Position numbers and translations under genes: made by a program
Notes under the pieces: model-generated
Seen by the model: only the letters and a program-made list of their open reading frames with translations
What the model was told of the DNA's origin: nothing
The model's database searches: none
Part shown: positions 35,255 through 43,655 of the stretch, in pieces
Numbering within the stretch: position 1 is the stretch's first letter
Layout of the letters: each line of letters starts with the position of its first letter
Assembly: GCF_007859865.1 (NCBI RefSeq)
Contig: NZ_SJPI01000001.1
Coordinates: 930,001 to 994,000, forward strand
Length of the DNA stretch: 64,000 nt
Reading direction: 5' to 3'
Source of the DNA: Rubripirellula amarantea
Lineage (GTDB): Bacteria; Planctomycetota; Planctomycetia; Pirellulales; Pirellulaceae

Positions 35255-36727
35255 GTGTTTGAGTCATTATCTGACGGTCTGCAGTCCGCTTTCAAAAGCT
35301 TGTCCGGCAAAGGCAAGCTGACCGAAGGCAATATGCGTGATGGGCTCGACATTGTTCAAAAGTCGATGCTCGAAGCCGACGTAAGCTACAGCGTCGTCCA
35401 GGATTTCATGAAGCGAGTGTCCGAGAAAGCTCTCGGAAAACGCGTTTTGTTGTCGCTTCGTCCTCACGAAGAATTGGTCAATATCGTTCACAGCGAATTG
35501 ATCTCAATTCTCGGCCCTGTCGATCCATCGCTGCACCTCAAGAGCGAAGGCCCGACGATCATCATGCTTTGCGGATTGCAGGGCTCGGGAAAAACGACGA
35601 CCTGTGGCAAACTTTCGCAGTTGCTCAAAGAAGAAAACATCAAACCATTGTTGGTTGCTGCCGACTTGCAGCGACCAGCCGCTATCGAACAACTGCACGT
35701 CATCGGTCGCCAACTCGATGTGCCGGTCTACAGCGAACCGGACAACAAGGATCCCGTCGCGGTATGCAAAGCCGGCGTCGACAAAGCTCGAGCCGAAGGG
35801 GCTCGTGTAGTGATCCTAGACACCGCGGGTCGGCTCGCCATCGACGAAGAGTTGATGAGCGAACTGAAGCGGATCGACAAGAAAGTTTCGCCTGACCAAG
35901 TCTACCTCGTCGTCGACGGCATGACGGGCCAAGACGCCGTCAACAGTGCCGGCAAGTTTAACGAAACGTTGGAACTTGACGGCGTCATCATGACGAAGCT
36001 TGACGGCGATGCACGTGGTGGTGCGTTGCTTTCGGTCAAACACGTCACCGGTGTGCCGATCAAGTTCATTGGTACCGGCGAGCACTTTGATGCACTTGAG
36101 CCGTTTCGTCCTGAAGGCATGGCCGGGCGAATCTTGCAGATGGGCGACATCGTTGCTGCTGCTCGCGAAGCTCACCGAATCGTCGATGAGAAAGAACGTG
36201 AGGAACTCGAAGCGAAGATGGCTTCGGGCGACTTCACGCTCGACGACTTTAAGAACATGATGGAAAAGGTCGCCAAACCCGGCTTGATGGGCCGCATGAT
36301 GGGATTAATGCCCGGGATGGGCCAGTTCAAGGATGTGCTTGAAAGCGACGAAGCGTCCAAAGGCATCAAACAAACCATCGGCGCGATTAACGCGATGACG
36401 ATGGAAGAACGCAGCAACCCGAAGATCATTGACGCTCACCGTCGGACCCGAATTGCTCGGGGTGCAGGCGTGCAGACGCCAGTCGTTAGTCAGTTGATCA
36501 AGCAATTTGACGTAATGAAACCGCTGATGCAGGGAATGGCTGGCGGCGGCATGGGCGATCGAATGAAGATGATGCAGCAACTGCAAAGCAGTGGCGCACT
36601 GACCGATCCCAACATGCGTGGAATGAAGACAAAGCAAAGCACGGGCAAGCGATTGTCCAACGCCGAACGCGCTCAACTGAAAAAAGAGCGTGATCGAATG
36701 AAACGCAAAATGAAGAGAAAAAAGTAG
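35255..36727 (+). CDS. ffh: Signal recognition particle protein Ffh
   Basis: A 490-residue SRP54-type GTPase. N domain (1-90), G domain with GLQGSGKTTTCGKL (P-loop), DLQRPAAIEQL, DTAGRLAIDEELM (G3), and TKLDGDARGGALLS (G4/G5), and a methionine-rich M domain (NMMEKVAKPGLMGRMMGLMPGMG and further on GMAGGGMGDRMKMMQQLQ) ending in a basic tail. It binds signal peptides and 4.5S RNA to deliver nascent membrane proteins. The start is GTG. It leads the conserved operon with rpsP-trmD-rplS. Confidence 0.97.
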   Translation: MFESLSDGLQSAFKSLSGKGKLTEGNMRDGLDIVQKSMLEADVSYSVVQDFMKRVSEKALGKRVLLSLRPHEELVNIVHSELISILGPVDPSLHLKSEGPTIIMLCGLQGSGKTTTCGKLSQLLKEENIKPLLVAADLQRPAAIEQLHVIGRQLDVPVYSEPDNKDPVAVCKAGVDKARAEGARVVILDTAGRLAIDEELMSELKRIDKKVSPDQVYLVVDGMTGQDAVNSAGKFNETLELDGVIMTKLDGDARGGALLSVKHVTGVPIKFIGTGEHFDALEPFRPEGMAGRILQMGDIVAAAREAHRIVDEKEREELEAKMASGDFTLDDFKNMMEKVAKPGLMGRMMGLMPGMGQFKDVLESDEASKGIKQTIGAINAMTMEERSNPKIIDAHRRTRIARGAGVQTPVVSQLIKQFDVMKPLMQGMAGGGMGDRMKMMQQLQSSGALTDPNMRGMKTKQSTGKRLSNAERAQLKKERDRMKRKMKRKK

Positions 36728-36830
36728 GTGTCAGGTGACCGGTTGCAAGTCCAAGGCAGAGTGCCTGGAACTGACCATGACCTGTCATCTGTTACCTGAT
36801 TGTTGAAACCTATTACCTAATTATTCCTAA

Positions 36831-36884
36831 GTGCCCACATTGGGCACCGACCCGGTCGCCCGCTGACAATTTTGCCGGCGGGTC
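36831..36884 (+). promoter_or_regulatory. Two hairpins upstream of rpsP
   Basis: In the ffh-rpsP gap there is a hairpin GTGCCC-ACATT-GGGCAC (36831-36847), then a longer structure with arms GACCCG (36849-36854) and CGGGTC (36879-36884); CCCGC (36859-36863) can also pair with GCGGG (36878-36882). These lie 60-110 nt before the rpsP ATG, in the position of a ribosomal-protein leader or an ffh terminator. No T-run follows, so a leader role is more likely. Confidence 0.4.
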
Positions 36885-36942
36885 TCTAGGAAGTCTGACT
36901 TGGAAATCTTTACTCGCATCCGAAAGGGAGCACTGAAACGTA

Positions 36943-37377
36943 ATGGCAGTTCGAATCCGTATGAAAAAAATGGGACGCACCCACCGTCCTTTCTTCCGCA
37001 TCTGCGCCATGGACCAACGCAGTCCACGTGATGGTCGCGTGATCGAAAACCTGGGTACTTACGACCCAATGTGCCCCGAGACTGATGCTCGCGTCACACT
37101 TAAGAATGACCGTGTTGCTTATTGGATGGGCGTGGGAGCCTTGCCGACCGACAAGGTTGCTGTGCTGATCAAGAAGTACGGCGCCGAGGGAACTCACCTC
37201 GACGCTCAAAAGGCAGCCCTGGAAAGATTATCCAAGCGAAAAGACTACACACCGGCTCCTCCGGAACCAGCTAAGCCTAAGAAGGCCGAAGCGCCGAAGG
37301 CTGAAGCACCAGCCGAAGAAGCTCCTGCAGCGGAAGCCGCAGCCGAGGCACCTGCTGAGGAGTCTGCCGCCGAGTAA
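36943..37377 (+). CDS. rpsP: 30S ribosomal protein bS16 with long acidic tail
   Basis: A 144-residue bS16. Residues 1-85 are the core: MAVRIRMKKMGRTHRPFFRI, RDGRVIENLGTYDP, VLIKKYGAEGTH-like end. The last 50 residues are an Ala/Glu/Pro/Lys repeat (PKKAEAPKAEAPAEEAPAAE), probably disordered; most bS16 are 75-90 residues. bS16 helps assemble the central 30S domain. trmD follows 14 nt later with no rimM or KH-protein gene between, unlike the usual order. Confidence 0.97.
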   Translation: MAVRIRMKKMGRTHRPFFRICAMDQRSPRDGRVIENLGTYDPMCPETDARVTLKNDRVAYWMGVGALPTDKVAVLIKKYGAEGTHLDAQKAALERLSKRKDYTPAPPEPAKPKKAEAPKAEAPAEEAPAAEAAAEAPAEESAAE

Positions 37378-37391
37378 GGCGATTGAATCTG

Positions 37392-38075
37392 ATGCGATTC
37401 GATATCGTCACCCTGTTCCCGGACCTATTTGATGGCTACCTGACTCAAGGCCTGCTCGGCAAAGCGATCGAGCGAAACTTGACTCAGATTCACCGACACA
37501 ACCTCCGAGATTTTGCACCCGATACCACTCACCGCCCGGTTGATGATAAACCGTTCGGAGGTGGCCCCGGAATGCTGATCCAGGTCGAGCCGACAGTGAA
37601 ATGCGTTGAAGCGGTTCAGGCACAGTCAACCACTCCGGCCCGAACGATTCTGCTGACCCCCCAAGGAAAGCGTTTCAATCAGCCGATGGCGGAAGACTTT
37701 GCGGTCAGCGAGCGACTAATCTTGCTCTGTGGCCGATACGAGGGTTTCGATCAACGAGTCACCGACATCCTCGAACCCGAGGAAGTCAGCGTCGGAGATT
37801 TCGTCCTCAACGGTGGTGAAGTGGCGGCGATGTTAATCATCGACGCCGTCGTCCGGCTGATCCCGGGCGTCCTCGGTGACGAGCAAAGCAACATTGATGA
37901 TTCCTTTAGTCGCGGAAACCGACTTCTGGAATTTCCCCAATACACAAGACCAAGAGAGTTTCGAGGCCACAGCGTTCCCGACGTTCTGCTTAGCGGCGAT
38001 CACGGCGCCATTGCCAAATGGCGAGAAGAACAAACACAGCTTCGAACCAACGAGCGTCGCAGCGATTTGCTGTGA
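37392..38075 (+). CDS. trmD: tRNA (guanine-N1)-methyltransferase TrmD
   Basis: A 227-residue SPOUT methyltransferase that makes m1G37 in tRNAs, preventing frameshifts. MRFDIVTLFPDLFDGY, DKPFGGGPGMLIQVEP, LLCGRYEGFDQRV (trefoil knot, SAM-binding) and SVGDFVLNGGEVAAM, then FPQYTRPREFRGHSVPDVLLSGDHGAI are all family hallmarks, including the catalytic Asp in VTDI. ATG at 37392 is chosen over an in-frame TTG at 37383. In the ffh-rpsP-trmD-rplS operon. Confidence 0.97.
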   Translation: MRFDIVTLFPDLFDGYLTQGLLGKAIERNLTQIHRHNLRDFAPDTTHRPVDDKPFGGGPGMLIQVEPTVKCVEAVQAQSTTPARTILLTPQGKRFNQPMAEDFAVSERLILLCGRYEGFDQRVTDILEPEEVSVGDFVLNGGEVAAMLIIDAVVRLIPGVLGDEQSNIDDSFSRGNRLLEFPQYTRPREFRGHSVPDVLLSGDHGAIAKWREEQTQLRTNERRSDLL

Positions 38076-38117
38076 CCCTTTCACCAAACACCTAACCCTG
38101 TAACTGAGAATAAAACC

Positions 38118-38471
38118 ATGTCACAAGCCATCATGGATCTGGTCGAAAAGACCGCGTTGAAAGAGAACCCACCCCAGTTTGAAGTGGGCGATACCGTCGA
38201 CGTTCACTTGAAGATTTTGGAAGGCAACAAAGAACGCATCCAAGTTTTCACCGGTGTCGTTATCGGAATCAGCGGTCAAGGATGCAAGGAAATGTTCCGC
38301 GTCCGCCGCATCGTTGCCGGCGAAGGCGTAGAACGTAAGTTCCCTCTGCACAGCCCCAAGATCGAAAAGGTCGAAGTCGTCCGCAGTGGTGTCGTTCGTC
38401 GCGCCAAGCTGTACTTCCTTCGCGATCGCGTCGGCAAGGCTGTTCGCTTGAAAGAACGTCGCCGCAGCTAA
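38118..38471 (+). CDS. rplS: 50S ribosomal protein bL19
   Basis: A 117-residue bL19, normal length. Family blocks: FEVGDTVDVHLKILEGNKERIQVFTGVVI, FRVRRIVAGEGVERKFPLHSPKIEKVEV, and AKLYFLRDRVGKAVRLKERR. It sits at the 30S-50S subunit interface. It lies 42 nt after trmD and is followed by a strong hairpin, so it is probably the last gene of the main transcript. The rnhB gene that often follows rplS is absent. Confidence 0.98.
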   Translation: MSQAIMDLVEKTALKENPPQFEVGDTVDVHLKILEGNKERIQVFTGVVIGISGQGCKEMFRVRRIVAGEGVERKFPLHSPKIEKVEVVRSGVVRRAKLYFLRDRVGKAVRLKERRRS

Positions 38472-38501
38472 GTGGCTCAACCGAGTTGACTCAGCAATTT
38501 A

Positions 38502-38550
38502 GCACGACTCGCAAAACGAGCGATGATGATCGCTCGTTTTGACGTCGTGC
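38502..38550 (+). terminator. Strong hairpin after rplS
   Basis: A long stem: GCACGAC (38502-38508) pairs with GTCGTGC (38544-38550), and inside it AAAACGAGCGAT (38513-38524) pairs with ATCGCTCGTTTT (38529-38540) around a GATG loop. It starts 31 nt after the rplS stop. No T-run follows the outer stem, but the inner stem ends in TTTT, as in a terminator. It probably ends the ribosomal transcript or sets the rplS/yraN ratio. Confidence 0.6.
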
Positions 38551-38620
38551 ATCTATAGGTAGCAGCAGCCTTCGGGCTGGTCGTAAGCAGAAGCACTTCT
38601 CACGGAGCGAGCGAGCGACG

Positions 38621-39076
38621 ATGACGCGATCACTTCTGAAGAATCTGAGGGCTCGCTACATCGCTTGGCGGTTCGGTTCGATTGATCCGACCGGCAACGT
38701 GGGCAAACGAGGTGAACAAGCCGCCGCGAGGTTGCTTCGCCGAAAAGGACTTCGCGTGGTTGCCGAGAGCGAATCCGACCGTGGCGGTGAGATTGACTTG
38801 ATCGCGCTCGACGAGAAGCGAAAGATCGTCATCTTTGTCGAAGTGAAAACACACTCGACCACAAAACCAGGACACCCGGCCGAGCGTGTCGATTCCGAAA
38901 AGCAGGGCCGTGTTTCGCGAGCAGCCATGCGGTATCTCAAACGTAAGCATTTGCTTGGCATCCCAGTTCGATTCGATGTCATCGCGGTTTGGTGGCACTC
39001 CGGCAATCTCGAACCTGACAAAATCGAACACTACGAAGCTGCCTTTGAGTGCGCGGGTGACTTTCAGATGTGGTGA
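38621..39076 (+). CDS. YraN family (UPF0102) endonuclease-fold protein
   Basis: A 151-residue YraN-family protein with the restriction-endonuclease-like core: GKRGEQAAARLLRRKGLRVVAE, RGGEIDLIALDEKRKIVIFVEVKTH (the E...D...ExK-type acidic centre), and AAMRYLKRKHL. Function of the family is not established; a nuclease role in Holliday-junction or DNA processing is often assumed. Classic neighbour of rplS. An extra 20-residue N-terminus is present compared with short members. Confidence 0.88.
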   Translation: MTRSLLKNLRARYIAWRFGSIDPTGNVGKRGEQAAARLLRRKGLRVVAESESDRGGEIDLIALDEKRKIVIFVEVKTHSTTKPGHPAERVDSEKQGRVSRAAMRYLKRKHLLGIPVRFDVIAVWWHSGNLEPDKIEHYEAAFECAGDFQMW

Positions 39077-39093
39077 GGCGCCCAAGTCCGATT

Positions 39094-39113
39094 CGATCCG
39101 ATCCGATCCGATC
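39094..39113. repeat. Four copies of a 5-bp simple repeat (CGATC)
   Basis: CGATC occurs four times head to tail, ending 23 nt before the ATG of the GH38-like gene. A degenerate copy (CCGATT) precedes it. Such short repeats can change length and so alter promoter spacing, but four copies is modest. Confidence 0.7.
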
Positions 39114-39136
39114 GTCGAAATCGCTAGACTGTCGTC

Positions 39137-41746
39137 ATGAGCACACGACGAAATTTCATCAAAGCAGCCGGACTAACGCTTGCGGCTTCTCGAAGGTTGA
39201 CCGCTGATGACGCCACTGTCAAACGCATCTACATCGCCGCCGATGACCACACGGACTACATGTGGACCGCCGACGAAAGAACCTATCGAGAGTCCTTCTT
39301 AAGAACGCTCGACCACTATCTTGACCTTGCCGACGCGACGGACGACCGAGACAACGACTACCAGAGCCGTTGGAATTGCGACGGACTACTTTGGTTTCGC
39401 GAGTACGAACAGAACCGTTCTACCGAGGCAGTCGAGCGGTTAGTTAAACGCATCAAGAGTGGTCACATCAGTGTGCCGATGACAATGCTGGTCTCGTGTT
39501 ATGGAGGCATGCCCACCGAGGCGGTGCTTCGCGGGATGTATTACGGTGGTCATGTTGAGCGAAGGTACAAATTAGAACTGCCGATCGCTGTGGCAATGGA
39601 AAACCAAACACTGCCATTTGGACTTGCCTCGCTGTGGGCCGGTTGCGGGGTAAAGTACTCGTGGAAAGGGATCTGCGCCTGCGTTAGCAAAGTGAAAGAC
39701 TCTGGCACGCGTCGCAAACATGACGTCTATTGGTGGATTGGCCCCGATGGCGAACGCATTTTGATGAAGTGGTACTCGCTGGCGGGCCCCCTGCGACGCG
39801 GCGTTTACGCCAACGAAGGTCCAGGTGGTTACGCCGAGGCCCGCTACCCAAAACTCGCGATCGAGTACGTCGAATCCGACAAAGGGTTCCAACAACAGAA
39901 CCCTCATGATGTCATCGGCTTGTTCGGCCAGGGTTGGGATGATCTAGAAACGATCGTGCCGCTCTCAGACGTTGAAAAGAGCTTCCCATCCGTTGCCGAA
40001 GACCTGTCGACCAAGACACGAAGAGTCATCGTTAGCAACGAACGCGACTACTTCGAGGACTTTGCCAAGTCTCACGGTGACGATCTGCCTCAAGTGTCGT
40101 GTTCTTACGGAAACGAATGGGACCTTTACTGCGCATCACTTGCCGAAGTCACAGCAACAGTGGTGCGAGCGACGGAAAAATTGCGGACGGCAGAGTCGAT
40201 GGCAGTGCTTGCCACCTCGCTAAACCCTACTTTCAAGTCAAAGCTTGATGCGAAAGAACTCGAGGATCGACGCCAACAGGCGTGGATCGCCTATGGACTG
40301 TACTGGGAACACGACTGGACCGCGGACGGCCCGATATCACGTGAACGCCGAGCCGCATGGCAACGTAAAATCGCCAAGCAAATCACGGACTACATTGACA
40401 CGCTTTACGACCTCGCCGCCGCGGAACTGTCCCATCAAATCGCCGCCAAGAACCCTCGGTCCTTTGCCGTTTTCAATTCGCTCGGCTGGACGCGTGCAGA
40501 CGTCGTCGAATTTGAACTTGACCAAATTCCCGATCCGGGGCAAACCTTTGGCATCTTCGATGTCGAAACGAACCAACCTTTGGCGTCACAAATTCAAGTG
40601 CGGGGACATGTCGCCAAGATACAGTTTGTGGCCACCGAAATTCCGTCGTTCGGGTACCGCGTCTATGAAGTACGTGACCTACCACAAGCGACCGAGACGG
40701 TATCGCCCACGCGTTTTCGCAATGGCAAACTGATTTCGCAATTCCATGAACTGACCGTCACCCAAGCGGGGGCAATCACAGACTGGAAGTCGTTGGTATT
40801 AGATCAGGTTCTTGTATCGGAGCATCAAGTCGCCAACCATCTTGAAGACGCGAAGGGCAAGATGACGCTGGAATGGGAGGGACCAGTGAGCACCGTTGTG
40901 CGAATTGATGTCGCACGACCGATCAAACGGCAAACTCGCATCAAGCTCTACGAGTCTTTGGATCGACTCGACATCGAGAATCAAATCCTCGAGAACTTCA
41001 GCGAGCTTCAAAAATGGCAGTTCCAATTCAATCTAGACAATCCCCAAACGCGTCATGAAGAACTTGGCGTGATCATGCAAGCGGACACGATCAGTCGGGG
41101 CGGAAACTATGCCGATGAGAACGCACGAACGGATTGGCTGACACTCAATCACTTCGTCACAGTCCAGGGAGATCAAGCCTCGGTAACGATCGCCAATCGC
41201 GACTGCCGCTTTTTTCATCTAGGCGTGGATACTAACGGGCCAATGGATCCACGATCCCAAGAACTTCACATCTTGGCTGGCGGACAAGTCGACGGCCAAG
41301 AGTTGGGCATTCAAGAACAGGGCGGCGATCGAGAATTCACTCAGCGGTTTTCGCTTTTCGCCGACCAAAGACTATCGGATGTCGATGCCATGAAACGTTC
41401 ATTAGAATTCGCCAATCCGATGACCGTAGTCTTGCTTAAAGGTGCCGCCCCAAAGGCAGTTCGCCCCATTCATCAATCGCTCGTGACCATCGAGAGTGAT
41501 TCCGTGATCATCTGGGCGATCAAACCAGCAGAGCAGGGCAGTGGAGGCGGAACGATCGTGCGGTTGTGGAACCTAGCGAACCAATCGTCGATGTATGCGC
41601 TGAACTTCAAACTCGGATCAAAAAAATGCACCAAAACCACGCATGTGGAAACAGACATCGCCGAGGTGCAGATTGCGGATTCGAAGGTCACTGGCGAACT
41701 GGAAACCAACGCCATGCAAACCTTGCGATTTGCGACGAATGATTGA
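39137..41746 (+). CDS. GH38-like secreted glycosidase (alpha-mannosidase relative)
   Basis: An 869-residue protein with a twin-arginine signal (STRRNFIKAAGLTLAAS). Following IYIAADDHTDYMW, His38 and Asp40 match the zinc-binding HxD of glycoside hydrolase family 38. The barrel (about 30-320), the helical three-helix part (about 330-430) and two beta-sandwich C-terminal domains (about 440-860) follow family order. Around residues 155-170 the expected nucleophile region reads AMENQTLPFGLAS, with Gln/Thr where the family has Asp, so classical retaining activity may be lost or changed. Substrate unknown; periplasmic location by Tat. Convergent with queC. Confidence 0.78.
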   Translation: MSTRRNFIKAAGLTLAASRRLTADDATVKRIYIAADDHTDYMWTADERTYRESFLRTLDHYLDLADATDDRDNDYQSRWNCDGLLWFREYEQNRSTEAVERLVKRIKSGHISVPMTMLVSCYGGMPTEAVLRGMYYGGHVERRYKLELPIAVAMENQTLPFGLASLWAGCGVKYSWKGICACVSKVKDSGTRRKHDVYWWIGPDGERILMKWYSLAGPLRRGVYANEGPGGYAEARYPKLAIEYVESDKGFQQQNPHDVIGLFGQGWDDLETIVPLSDVEKSFPSVAEDLSTKTRRVIVSNERDYFEDFAKSHGDDLPQVSCSYGNEWDLYCASLAEVTATVVRATEKLRTAESMAVLATSLNPTFKSKLDAKELEDRRQQAWIAYGLYWEHDWTADGPISRERRAAWQRKIAKQITDYIDTLYDLAAAELSHQIAAKNPRSFAVFNSLGWTRADVVEFELDQIPDPGQTFGIFDVETNQPLASQIQVRGHVAKIQFVATEIPSFGYRVYEVRDLPQATETVSPTRFRNGKLISQFHELTVTQAGAITDWKSLVLDQVLVSEHQVANHLEDAKGKMTLEWEGPVSTVVRIDVARPIKRQTRIKLYESLDRLDIENQILENFSELQKWQFQFNLDNPQTRHEELGVIMQADTISRGGNYADENARTDWLTLNHFVTVQGDQASVTIANRDCRFFHLGVDTNGPMDPRSQELHILAGGQVDGQELGIQEQGGDREFTQRFSLFADQRLSDVDAMKRSLEFANPMTVVLLKGAAPKAVRPIHQSLVTIESDSVIIWAIKPAEQGSGGGTIVRLWNLANQSSMYALNFKLGSKKCTKTTHVETDIAEVQIADSKVTGELETNAMQTLRFATND

Positions 41747-41776
41747 ATCAACCGCCCGCAACGACCTGCGTTTCGG

Positions 41777-42454
41777 CTAGGTCAAGCCATTTTCGGCAAA
41801 GCCTTTTGCCCTCAGCAAACATGCATCACAGTGGCCGCACGCGATGCCGCCTTCGGCCGGGTCATAGCACGAAATCGTTTGGCTGTAATCGACGCCAAGT
41901 GACAAACCTTTGGCGATGATTTGAGCCTTAGTCATGTGCAGCAGCGGCGTGTGAATGGTTAGCTTCCGATCGCTTTCAACACTTTCTTTCGTGGCCAAGT
42001 TGGCCATCGTTTGGAACGCAGCAATGAACTCGGGGCGGCAATCCGGATAGCCGCTGTAATCGAGTGCATTGACTCCGATGAAGATGTCGCGAGCCGATAA
42101 CACTTCCGCCATCGCCAAGGAGAGCGAAAGGAAGATGGTGTTGCGAGCGGGCACGTAAGTGACTGGGATATCACTGCCTATCGATTCAACGTTATCCGAC
42201 TTAGGGACAGCGATATTTCCGTCCGTGAGCGCCGATCCTCCGAATGCCGCGAGGTCAATATCGACGACTCGGTGTGTCGTCGCAGCAAAGCTCTTGGCCA
42301 AGTTGGCGGCGCACTCGAGTTCATACTGATGCCTCTGCCCGTAGCGAAAGCTGATGGCATGAACTTCGAATCCACTATCTTTGGCGATCGCCATGCAGGT
42401 GGCGCTATCGAGTCCACCCGAAAGTAATACAATGGCACGTTTCGAATTAGTCAC
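41777..42454 (-). CDS. queC: 7-cyano-7-deazaguanine synthase QueC
   Basis: A 225-residue QueC. ATP-binding loop [18 protein letters not shown] at the start, [19 protein letters not shown], the D(C/R)RPEFI block [12 protein letters not shown], and a C-terminal zinc site [22 protein letters not shown] with four Cys. It converts 7-carboxy-7-deazaguanine to preQ0 in queuosine synthesis. The GTG at 42454 is preferred: it follows GGAAGAAGC and overlaps the stop of the upstream gene (GTGACTAA); the longer frame to 42520 is shadow. No other queuosine gene is in the window. Confidence 0.95.
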   Translation of the reverse strand: MTNSKRAIVLLSGGLDSATCMAIAKDSGFEVHAISFRYGQRHQYELECAANLAKSFAATTHRVVDIDLAAFGGSALTDGNIAVPKSDNVESIGSDIPVTYVPARNTIFLSLSLAMAEVLSARDIFIGVNALDYSGYPDCRPEFIAAFQTMANLATKESVESDRKLTIHTPLLHMTKAQIIAKGLSLGVDYSQTISCYDPAEGGIACGHCDACLLRAKGFAENGLT

Positions 42455-43433
42455 GCTTCTTCCAGAGCTTGCGTCCGATGGATGGGTTGTAGTTTGTCCA
42501 GTTTCCGTCAGCCGAAACATCTGCTTCGATTACTGACGTGTAGGACGACATTTTTGCATCGAGATTATCGATGTGATGCAGAGCAACGGCTTCGAGCGTG
42601 ACCGGGATTTTGGGGCTGCCGTACTCGAGAATGCCATGGTGACTGACAATCATGTGCTCGAGATGCAACCGCAGTTCGCTCGGAAAGTCGGCATCGCCAA
42701 GCTGATTGATTTTCTCGGCAAGCATTTGCACACCGATGACAATGTGTCCGAGCATCTGACCACGATCGGTGTAAGAGATCTCGCCATCGGCGGCAAGCTC
42801 GTCGATTTTGCCAAGGTCATGCAAGAACGCACCGAAGATCAACAGATCGGCATCAAGCTGGGGATACCGCGGGGCAATCAGCTTGGCCAATTCCATCATA
42901 TCCACGGTGTGCTTCAGCAGTCCGCCCGGGTACGCGTGATGGTTGGTGACCGCGGCCGCTGCTTTGCAGAAACGCGAAACGAAGTCGTCGTCGGCAAGAA
43001 ACGCGTCACCTAGCCGTCGCAAAGATTCGTTCTGGAGAGCAGCGAAGTTTTCTCGAAGCTGTCCAACTAGTTGTTCCGACTTCGCTGCGTCGTACCGATC
43101 AAATTCTTCTAAATCAACTTCGCTCGGGTCCATCCGTTCAAGATCCGAGACGATAATTTGCAGGGCACCGTTGTGGATCTGAGTGCGTCCGCGACAATAG
43201 ATAAAATCGCCACGGTCAAAGGAGTCGTAAGTGCGTTCGTCGGCATTCCAGAGCATGGCGGCCAGCACGCCAGTCTTGTCGGCCAACTTTAGCAGAATGT
43301 ACTTTCCACCTTGGCGATTGACGCGAAGTTGCTTGTCAGCAGCGCGAAAGGCTTGTTCGAGTTGCTGTCCGTCGGCCAATTCAGAAACAGGGATTCGATT
43401 CACGTTACAATAGTCAGATTCGTGGAAGTGCAT
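42447..43433 (-). CDS. YhaM-like 3'-5' exoribonuclease (OB-fold plus HD domain)
   Basis: A 328-residue protein. An N-terminal OB-fold (about 10-110; [41 protein letters not shown]) binds nucleic acid; an HD phosphohydrolase domain follows ([76 protein letters not shown]). This order is that of YhaM, a Mn-dependent 3'-5' exonuclease for RNA and single-strand DNA. ATG 43433 is used; GTG 43451 and 43403 are options. Its stop overlaps the queC start, so they are coupled; queuosine and RNA decay have no known link. Confidence 0.88.
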   Translation of the reverse strand: MHFHESDYCNVNRIPVSELADGQQLEQAFRAADKQLRVNRQGGKYILLKLADKTGVLAAMLWNADERTYDSFDRGDFIYCRGRTQIHNGALQIIVSDLERMDPSEVDLEEFDRYDAAKSEQLVGQLRENFAALQNESLRRLGDAFLADDDFVSRFCKAAAAVTNHHAYPGGLLKHTVDMMELAKLIAPRYPQLDADLLIFGAFLHDLGKIDELAADGEISYTDRGQMLGHIVIGVQMLAEKINQLGDADFPSELRLHLEHMIVSHHGILEYGSPKIPVTLEAVALHHIDNLDAKMSSYTSVIEADVSADGNWTNYNPSIGRKLWKKRD

Positions 43434-43655
43434 CAAATGCAGAAAAACCACCGGCGAAGAGATCGGGGTGGGCAGTTAGAATGACGACCAGCGACGCCTG
43501 TTGACAAGACCTGATGCGATTCTCGCCTGACAAGGGTCATATTTTGGGCCTCCGCACTTCCAACCCAGCCTGTTTTGCTACCCAGCCTGCCTTTCAGTCT
43601 CCACTGTTTCTAGCCCTCACCACCACGATTCGATTCTCGCCGCGAATCAACGAAC

